Source of the DNA: Sphingobacteriales bacterium
GTDB lineage: Bacteria; Bacteroidota; Bacteroidia; Chitinophagales; UBA2359
Direction: 5' to 3'
NCBI GenBank assembly: GCA_016711295.1
Contig: JADJTE010000016.1
Span: forward strand, 75,923-139,922
Length of the DNA: 64,000 nt
A model generated the notes under the pieces. That model saw only the letters and a program-made list of their open reading frames with translations. It did not search any database and was not told the origin of the DNA. Shown one piece after another: positions 56,601 through 64,000 of this stretch (the first letter of the stretch is position 1; the number at the start of each line of letters is the position of its first letter). The translations under genes were made by a program, and so were the position numbers.

Positions 56601-59600
56601 ATGCGGATACTAACATATTCACCCCATATTCGGGTGCTTTGGGTAGTAGCCCTTATTTTGTGGTTACTTCCTCGTGCAAGCACAGCCCAATGTTTAGCAA
56701 CACGCACCATAGCCGAAGGCGCAAGCGTAACAGCTACAACAACAGGAGCAGCTACTGCACCTTACAGCACCTTATATGTCCTAACCGACAATAGTGGCGT
56801 AGTGGCAGACCAAAATGCCACAGGCAATTTTACTATTGCCACTGCGGGCAGCTACCGCATTTATGTCTTGAACTACGATACGGGCAATGTGCCAACAGGC
56901 GTGCCGCCCACTGCGGGTTCTAACATTAGTGCTATCACCGGTGGTTGCTTTAATAGCAGCGACTTTACGACCGAATACCTATGCGTTACCGTCAATAGTG
57001 CCAATTGTATTGCCACGCGAACTATCTGCCAAGGCGATGCCCTGACCGTTAGTACAGCGGGCAATAATGGCACAGTTGGCTATGCAACCCTATTCATATT
57101 GGTCGACAATGCTACGGGATTGGTCGTAGCATCTAATAGCACAGGCGATTTTACCAGCACTGTATCGGGCGGCAATAGTTATACCATACTAACGCTCAAC
57201 TACGATACGGCTAATCCGCCTGCGCCCTTACCTGTCAATGCAGGCAACGACCCAAGCACCATCGGCTCAACTACAATGGGTTGTTACAATACCGACTTCT
57301 TGACCGAACAATTGTGCGTAACGGTTGATAATTGCGCATCGGGCTGTGTGGCTACGCGAACTATTAGCCAAGGCGACCCCTTGTCTGTTAGCACAACGGG
57401 CAATAATACCACAGTAGGCTATAGTACTGTTTTTGTCTTAGCCGACGCTGTTACGGGTATCGTGGTCAGCTCTAATACCACAGGTGTTTTTACTAATGAT
57501 GTAACTTGTGGCGAGAGCTATGCCATTCTAACCCTCAATTACGATACAGCTAATCCGCCATCACCACTGCCCATCAATGCAGGTGATGATGTAACCACTA
57601 TTGGCTCTACAACGGCGGGTTGCTATAATAGCGACTTCTTGACGGCGTTTTTGTGCGTCAATGTCAATCCGTGTATCAATTGTTTGGCAACCCGAACTAT
57701 CTGCCAAGGCGATGCCGTTCAGGTTAGTACAACAGGCGATAATACAACGCCAGGCTACGTAACCGTCTATATTTTAGCTAATAGCTCTAACGACCAAGTA
57801 GTAGCTTCTAACAGTACTGGTACCTTTACCAACGATGTGACAAGTGGAAATAGCTATTATATAGTGACACTCAACTACAATGCCAGTAACCCGCCTGTTC
57901 CATTAGCCATTAACCCTGGCGATAATGTGACGGGAATGGGCGACAGCTCGCCAGGCTGCTACAACAGCGATTTATTGACTGAACGCCTCTGCCTAACAGT
58001 CAATACCTGTTGCACAGCAAACGCAGGTGATATAGACCAAGTTGAGATGTGCTGAGGAGCAGCAGCACCCAGCGACTTAACACCGCTTACGCCCTCTTAC
58101 GGCGGCGGCTTCGGTCCTGCCCCTAATCCCGCAGCCGATTATAGCTATGCCTATTTCTTGACTGCCGATGCTGCTCCCAATGCTATTTTGCAGGGACCAG
58201 TTGCTACTGCTAATTTATTTACTTATAACACTTTGGCAGCGGGTACCTATCGCGTCTATGGTTTTTCGTACCGAACGGTACAAGGACCTTTGACCAATAC
58301 TGCGGCGGGCAGCCCTATCTTAGGCGTTGGCCTGACGGGAGGTACTTGCTACGAGGCTACTTTTACGAACCTTGTTGTAAATCCAATCCCTGCGCCGCCC
58401 ACCTTGTCTGATGCTGTTTATTGCACGGGACAAGCAGCAGCAGCACTCAATGCGACTACTTCGGGCGCGGTTTCGTATAGCTGGTCTGACGCATCTACCG
58501 CTCCTACTTTGACACCCAGCACCGCTACAGCAACTGTGACTATCTACGCTGTAACAGTAACAGGAACAGGCGGTTGTACAGCAACCCAAGATGCGCAAAT
58601 TACGGTCAACCAAACGCCTACTGCCACAATTACCCCATCGGGTCCAACTACGGTATGCGCTCCCGCAACGGTCGACCTAACGGCATCGGGCGGCGGTACT
58701 TATGCTTGGAGTACGGGCGCAGCTACGGCTACTATTACAGCAAGCGCATCAGGTACTTATACCGTAACGGTGACAAATAACGGCTGTACGGCAACGGCTT
58801 CGCAAGTAGTGACTGTAAATAGCGCAACGGCGAGCATTATCCCATCGGGTCCAACCACGTTCTGCACAGGCGGTTCGGTGGTATTGGTAGCCAACGGTGG
58901 TGGTTCTTATGCTTGGAGTACAGGCGAAGCAACCCAAAGCATTACAGCATCGGCTACGGGTACTTATACTGTAACCGTAACAAACAACGGCTGTACGGCA
59001 ACGGCTTCGCAAGTAGTGACTGTAAATAGCGCGACAGCGAGCATTACGCCTTCGGGTCCAACTACGGTATGCGCTCCCGCAACGGTCGACCTAACGGCAT
59101 CGGGCGGCGGTACTTATGCTTGGAGTACGGGCGCAGCTACGGCTACTATTACAGCAAGCGCATCAGGTACTTATACTGTAACTGTAACAAACAACGGCTG
59201 TACGGCAACGGCTTCGCAAGTAGTGACTGTAAATAGCGCAACGGCGAGCATTACCCCATCGGGTCCAACTACGTTCTGCACAGGCGGCTCGGTAGTATTG
59301 GTAGCCAATGGTGGCGGAACCTATGCTTGGAGTACAGGCGAAGCAACCCAAAGCATTACAGCATCGGCTACGGGTACTTATACTGTAACCGTAACAAACA
59401 ACGGCTGTACGGCAACTGCTTCGCAAGCCGTGACTGTAAATAGCGCAACGGCGAGCATTACGCCTTCGGGACCAACTACGTTATGCGCTCCCGCAACGGT
59501 CGACCTAACGGCGTCGGGCGGCGGTACTTATGCTTGGAGTACGGGCGCAGCTACGGCTACTATTACAGCAAGCGCATCAGGTACTTATACTGTAACTGTA

Positions 59601-62406
59601 ACAAACAACGGCTGTACGGCAACGGCTTCAAAGGTAGTGACTGTAAATAGCGCAACGGCGAGCATTACCCATCGGCCAACTACGTTCTGCACAGGCGGTT
59701 CGGTGGTATTGGTAGCTAACGGTGGTGGTTCTTATGGCTTGGAGTACAGGCGCAGTTACCCAAAGCATTACAGCATCAACTACAGGTACTTATACTGTAA
59801 CCGTAACGGGCGCAGGTGGTTGTACGGCAACTGCTTCGCAAGCAGTGACGGTGAATAGCGCGACAGCGAGCATTACGCCTTCGGGACCAACTACGTTATG
59901 CGCTCCTGCTACGGTAGATTTGACGGCATCGGGCGGCGGTACTTATGCTTGGAGTACGGGCGCAGCTACGGCTACTATTACGGTAAGCGCATCGGGTACT
60001 TATACCGTAACCGTAACAAACAACGGCTGTACGGCAACTGCTTCGCAATCAGTGACTGTAAATAGCGCAACGGCGAGCATTACCCCATCAGGTCCGACTA
60101 CGTTCTGCACAGGTGGCTCGGTGGTATTGGTAGCTAATGGTGGCGGTACTTACGCTTGGAGCACAGGCGCAGCCACCCAAAGCATTACGGCATCGGCTAC
60201 GGGTACTTATACCGTAACCGTAACGGGCGCAGGTGGTTGTACGCAACTGCTTCGCAAGTAGTGACGGCGAACAACGCACCTACTGCCAATGCAGGAGCAG
60301 ACCAATCTATTTGTTCAGGTCAAAGCGCAACTTTGACCGCAACAGGCGGCGGCACCTACTTATGGAGTACAGGCGAGGCAACGGCGAGCATCAACGTATC
60401 GCCCGCTTCTGCTACTATCTATACAGTAACGGTGACGGGCGTGGGCGGCTGTACAGCGAGCGACGCAGTGAGCGTAGCAGTAAGTACTACACCTACGGCA
60501 ACGGCTTCGAACAACGGACCCGTGTGCGACACGCGCGACATTATCTTGTCTGCCAGTGGTGGTAGCACTTTAGCAGGTTGCAGAAAAGAATGGATTTAGC
60601 TCTACAAGCCAAACCTCAGTTATCTTGAGCGGTTCTCCCCAATTCCCCGGTGTCGGTACTTGGACTTATACTGTAACAGTAACTAATGGCACTTGTTCGG
60701 CGACTGCTTCGACTACAATTACAGTTAATGCTTCACCCAGCATTACAGCAAGCAGTAATAGCCCTGTTTGTGCGGGCAGCACCCTACAACTAACGAGCAA
60801 CTATAGCAACCCCACAGGCGGCGACATCTATGCTTGGGCGGGTCCTAACGGTTTCTCATCGAGCCAAGCTAATCCAACTATCTCGAATGTCAGCATTCTG
60901 AATGGCGGCGTTTATACCTTAACGGTTGCCAACCAATTTAGCTGCACCTCGTCCACAACAACAACAGTAACTATCGCTAATACACCCAATGCCAATATCA
61001 CTTCTAATGTGGTTTGTAATGGTGGTATAGCAACTGTTAATCTGTTGGTGGCATCTGCGGGTGGTGGTTCTACCTATGCTTGGTCGGGTACAGGAGCAAC
61101 AGGCACGGGCAATAGCCAAACTATTGTAGGTTTGGCACCAGGTCTGCAAATTTATACTGTTACTATTACTACCGTGTCGGGTTGTACGGCATCAAGCACT
61201 ACGACGGTCAATGTTCCGTCTTGTTTTGTCTGTGGTGCAGCTGCAGGTACGGTATCGGTTAGCAATGGTTGTGTGGGTTCGCCTTTGGCGGCAAGCGTAT
61301 CGGGCAATAATACAACGGCGGGCTATACCACGCAGTTTATTGTCACCAATACAGCAGGTACGATTGTATATATTGGCGCAGCCCCAATTAATGGTTTAGC
61401 AGCAGGCAACTATTTGCTGCATAGCTACAACTATTCGGTACAGCCCACTCCTGCGCCCGCAGTAGGAGGCAGTATTGCGGATTATGTAACCAATGCGAAC
61501 AATACAGGTTGCTACGATGTATCAAACGGCATGGCATTTACAGTGGCGGCAGCAGCTCCGGCTTTGGTCGGAACAAGCAGCCTCTCGCAGGGCAACGGCG
61601 GCGGTACATCGCCGTTCTACTACAATATCGAGGTATTGACAGTAGAAGGCGGCACAATACCCTATGATTTCGAATGGGATAATACGGGTTATGTGCGTTA
61701 TGATATTGCCTATGGCGACGCTGACGGCGACGGCATTGCCGACGCTACGATTACGGTGTATTATTCTGATAACGCTTTCGGGAACGTAACAGTGACAGAT
61801 GCAGGTGCTTGCGGTAACTCGACCCCTGTAATCTTTACGAACCAACCTGGTGCAGGCACAGACTTGTTGTTAGACATTACCAACTATGTCATTACTGCAC
61901 AGAGTGGTACTACTAACAATGGTGCTGTGAACATTACTGTATCAGGTGGCGGAGCGGGCTGCACGCCATACAGCTATGCTTGGTCTGGTCCAAACGGATT
62001 TACCGCTACGACCGAAGATATCAGTAGCTTGGAATATGGTTGGTACTCCGTCACCGTTACTTGTGCCGATGGCTCGGAGAATACTGTTGGCTGGTATTGG
62101 GTGCCGCGCAGCCGTCGTGGTCGTTCGAAAACCGACGGCGATATGGTAGGTTTAGCAGCAATGCCTAATCCGTTCAATAGCCAGACGAATATCGAGTTCT
62201 ACGTATCGCAAGACGCGCATACTACTGTTAGTGTATTTGCTGCTGACGGCAAGCGCGTAGCTGTTCTGTTTAGCGACCGCGCCGTAGCCGATGAGGTATA
62301 TAGCGTTTCGCTTGACGGAGGCAGTTTGCCCGCAGGCGTTTATACCGTAGTGATGAGACACCGATCAGGTAGAGTGCAAACCTATAAGGTGATTTTGACC
62401 AAATAG
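56601..62406 (+). CDS. Giant T9SS-secreted surface protein (one in-frame TGA, three frame slips)
   Basis: About 1930 residues when joined. Signal peptide (VALILWLLPRASTAQ). Then four repeats of 105-113 residues starting ATRTI-x-QGD (nt 56697-58010), each ending GCYNSDFLTE-LCV. After TGA 58053-58055 the same frame continues (GAAAPSDLTPLTPSYGGGFG). Eight Ig/PKD-like 69-residue repeats follow (58650-60260), then further beta modules with YAWSGPNGF-type strands. The C-terminus (AAMPNPFNSQTNIEFYVSQD...LPAGVYTVVMRHRSG) is a type A T9SS sorting domain, so the protein is exported and anchored or released at the surface. Slips: an extra G near 59733 (TATGGCTTGG vs TATGCTTGG in sister repeats), a lost G near 60241 (TACGCAACT vs TACGGCAACT) and one near 60580. 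Probable adhesin or matrix protein. Confidence 0.85.
58650..60260 (+). repeat. Eight 207-bp tandem repeats of two alternating types
   Basis: Units of 69 codons alternate strictly: type A (TVCAPATVDLTASGGGTYAW) and type B (TFCTGGSVVLVANGGGSYAW), four of each, with the second half (SGTYTVTVTNNGCTATAS) common to both. Near-identity between same-type units shows amplification of an A-B pair of 414 bp. Confidence 0.9.
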
Positions 62407-62506
62407 GTTATTGTGCAGACAATTAAAGTTAGCTGTCCCTCTGAGGGGGCAGCGCACTTACTTTAGGAATATGGACGATTTGGGATTGACGATCCGGTGG
62501 TGCTAA

Positions 62507-63620
62507 TCAGGATAGAGGGAGGTATTTTGGCGTATGGCTTTACTAGCGATTTAGGGCGGAGTTGCCATGATTGGCGAATTTCTTTTTCGCTGCGCTGCTG
62601 TCTAATTTGCCGCCCTCAATTCATCAGTGCCGCTAATTGGTCGAAAAACAAGTTGGCGTTGAAAAATCGGTCTTTATCAAGGATAGGCTTTATAGCAATC
62701 GGTAGCCATTTGAGGGTTGATTTGGCGGGCGCGTTGTAGTTCGGCGGTACTCAAAGAAGGTCAAAAAATCTAAACCGTAGCAACGCACATTCGTTGGGGT
62801 GGGGTTTTAGCGCGGGTTTAGATACGGGCGTGAATTGGTAAGGCATTTTGGTCAGGGCGGGTGCGCCGATGATTTGGAATTGCTGGTCGGTGCCGCGTCC
62901 TACGCTAATGGGTGTGCCCTCGAATAAGCACAGCGATGGATAGAGATAAATAGCGCGGCTGTTGGGTAGGTTGGGCGAGGGGTTTAATGGGCAGTTCATA
63001 GTGGTGATGTTGTGTATAACCCAAGCAAAGTATGACTGTTAGTTGGCATTGTCGCCCGCCTGCCAGCCATTTTTCGCCATTGATCATCATTGCCAATTCT
63101 CCTACTGTAAGTCCGTGCACGATGGGTATGGGGTGCATACCTACAAATGATTGTTTGTCGATATTCAAGACGGGTCCATCAATATAATGCCCGTTGGGAT
63201 TGGGGCGGTCTAATACGATGAGGTGTTTGTTGTTTTCGGCGCAGGCTTCCATAATATAGTGCATAGTAGATATATAGGTATAAAATCGTGCGCCCACATC
63301 TTGTATGTCAAATATTACTATGTCTATATCGGCGAGGTCTGCTGTTTGGTTTTTGTGTTTGCCGTAAAGCGATATAATGGGTAAGCCCGTTATTTTATCT
63401 TTGCCGTTGCTCACGCACTTTCATAAATCGGCATCGCCTCTAAAATGTCTCCGTGTTCGAGGCAAATACCTTTTTGAGGAGTCAATGCAGGGCTCGTCAA
63501 GGCATCAGCTAAGTGGAGTTTGAGATTTACGAAAGTGGAGGTTTGATTGACAGCAGGCTACTCGTTGTTCTGATAATAAACGGTATTCGTCGATGCAGTC
63601 CGGCAACTATGCTAAAGAAG
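62507..63620 (-). CDS. NamZ-like exo-beta-N-acetylmuramidase (DUF1343), heavily frame-disrupted
   Basis: DUF1343 family, which includes peptidoglycan-recycling exo-N-acetylmuramidases. The clean central frame (62905-63414) has SNGKDKITGLPIISLYGKHK, IVIFDIQDVGARFYTYISTM, HLIVLDRPNPNGHYIDGPVL and HPIPIVHGLTVGELAMMING. Downstream the reading jumps to YPSLCLFEGTPISVGRGTDQ, then TELQRARQINPQ-like, NANLFFDQLAGTDELR and, at the end, ALNRYKAIRQKYLPLS with TGA at about 62507. Upstream, fragments CIDEYRLLSEQRVA and VNQTSTFVNLKLHLADAL fit the N-terminus. At least five slips are required, more than in any other gene here, and density rises toward the window end, suggesting low sequence quality. The true start is not identified. 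Confidence 0.7.
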
Positions 63621-64000
63621 CAGATGCCGCAGTGGGGCGGAAAGCGGTTCAAGAACGGGAACTAGGTTTGCCGGGTACTACTGCAATCTCTTCAAGGTTC
63701 AGGTATTAGGAGGCGGCAATGGTTCCGGAAGCTTGGGGTTGAGCTTGACGTTGCGTTTACGAAGCGACCAGTAGGCGGCGGTCGTTTACTTTGGCTGCGT
63801 CGAGACAGGTGGCAGGCGACAACAAGCAAACGGCGATGTCAGGAAGAGCCATAAGCGAGACATCGAGGTTGGCCGGTGAAGTTTGCCTCGCTACTGAAGC
63901 AGCGGAATGGCAGTGATAAAGAGTAAGGAGGAATATTGTTTGTTAAATTGGGTTTTGAGGAAGTTTTTGATAATTGTATTGTGGCTGCTATTATGTGAAG
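63621..64000. other. Window end without a readable gene
   Basis: No open frame, repeat or motif could be supported on either strand. Base composition is more G-rich and patternless than the neighbours. It should contain the NamZ signal peptide and upstream region, but I cannot read it; errors at a contig end are likely. Confidence 0.5.

Noticed and set aside
62497..62739. Plus-strand frame of 80 codons after the giant protein
   Set aside because: Minus-strand text in the same interval matches the end of the NamZ family (DQLAGTDELR, IRQKYLPLS), so the plus frame is a shadow.
1..64000. Programmed ribosomal frameshifting or stop-codon reassignment as a general explanation
   Set aside because: The slips are at unrelated sequences, in both directions, in genes never known to use recoding; most TAG and TGA codons elsewhere behave as ordinary stops.
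1..64000. tRNA, rRNA or phage genes
   Set aside because: I saw no cloverleaf-like tRNA, rRNA segments, integrase, capsid or terminase motifs; the S24-type regulator alone is not evidence of a prophage.

Overview
The window looks like chromosomal DNA of a Bacteroidota bacterium (Saprospiria/Chitinophagia-like; the rank is inferred). The signs are a C-terminal type IX secretion sorting domain on a giant surface protein (56601-62406), a T9SS plug-family (DUF5103) protein, start sites without purine-rich Shine-Dalgarno boxes, a TTTG-N20-TAnnTTTG promoter before the XRE regulator, several lipoproteins with Bacteroidota-type lipoboxes, and hairpin repeats typical of the phylum.

Layout. 1-9.9 kb: a partial purQ and an RlmL-type RNA methyltransferase frame an accessory insert carrying a CHAT protease-like/STAND ATPase/TPR protein and a small partner gene. 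Both share an ITAGGD-x-x-x-GD motif and both have damaged reading frames. A secreted protein with an internal amber codon and an S24-type XRE regulator follow. 10-23.5 kb: a surface-glycan modification region. A plus-strand operon (MBOAT acyltransferase, two sulfotransferases, SGNH-like protein) faces a minus-strand cluster (three sulfotransferases, two aspartyl/asparaginyl beta-hydroxylase-fold proteins), and a Wzx-type flippase follows. Almost every gap in the minus cluster holds copies of a non-coding family of about 330 bp with imperfect 12-bp terminal inverted repeats (GTAACTATTTAG...CTAAATAGTTAC), often touching the stop codon. 23.5-26.4 kb: palindromic repeats, one hypothetical gene, and two abutting tandem arrays (41-bp and 42-bp units). 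26.4-36.7 kb, minus strand: a KASIII-GNAT-KASIII-ACP cassette, a glutamine amidotransferase with a GCS2-type ligase, a SWIM protein, a subtilase and an FKBP. 36.8-52.3 kb: mixed core and envelope genes (fatty acid hydroxylase family, RNase III, glucosaminidase-LysM, cobalamin adenosyltransferase, T9SS plug, phosphatidylserine synthase, DUF4349, Omp28-like, DinB, NUDIX, lytic transglycosylase). 52.7-62.4 kb: a Lys/Ala-rich secreted protein and two very large repeat-rich secreted proteins. 62.5-63.6 kb: a badly broken NamZ/DUF1343 gene; the last 380 bp are unreadable.

The window contains roughly thirty single-base frame disruptions and three in-frame stops. Many lie in short homopolymers and can be corrected against a neighbouring repeat or a conserved motif. 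They affect housekeeping-type genes as well as accessory ones. I therefore treat most of them as uncorrected long-read error and annotate full gene spans, but real decay cannot be excluded for the CHAT module.

The glycan genes could together build, sulfate, acylate and export a cell-surface polysaccharide. The KASIII/ACP/GNAT cassette could supply an unusual acyl group for an amino sugar. Both are inferences from family membership and gene order.
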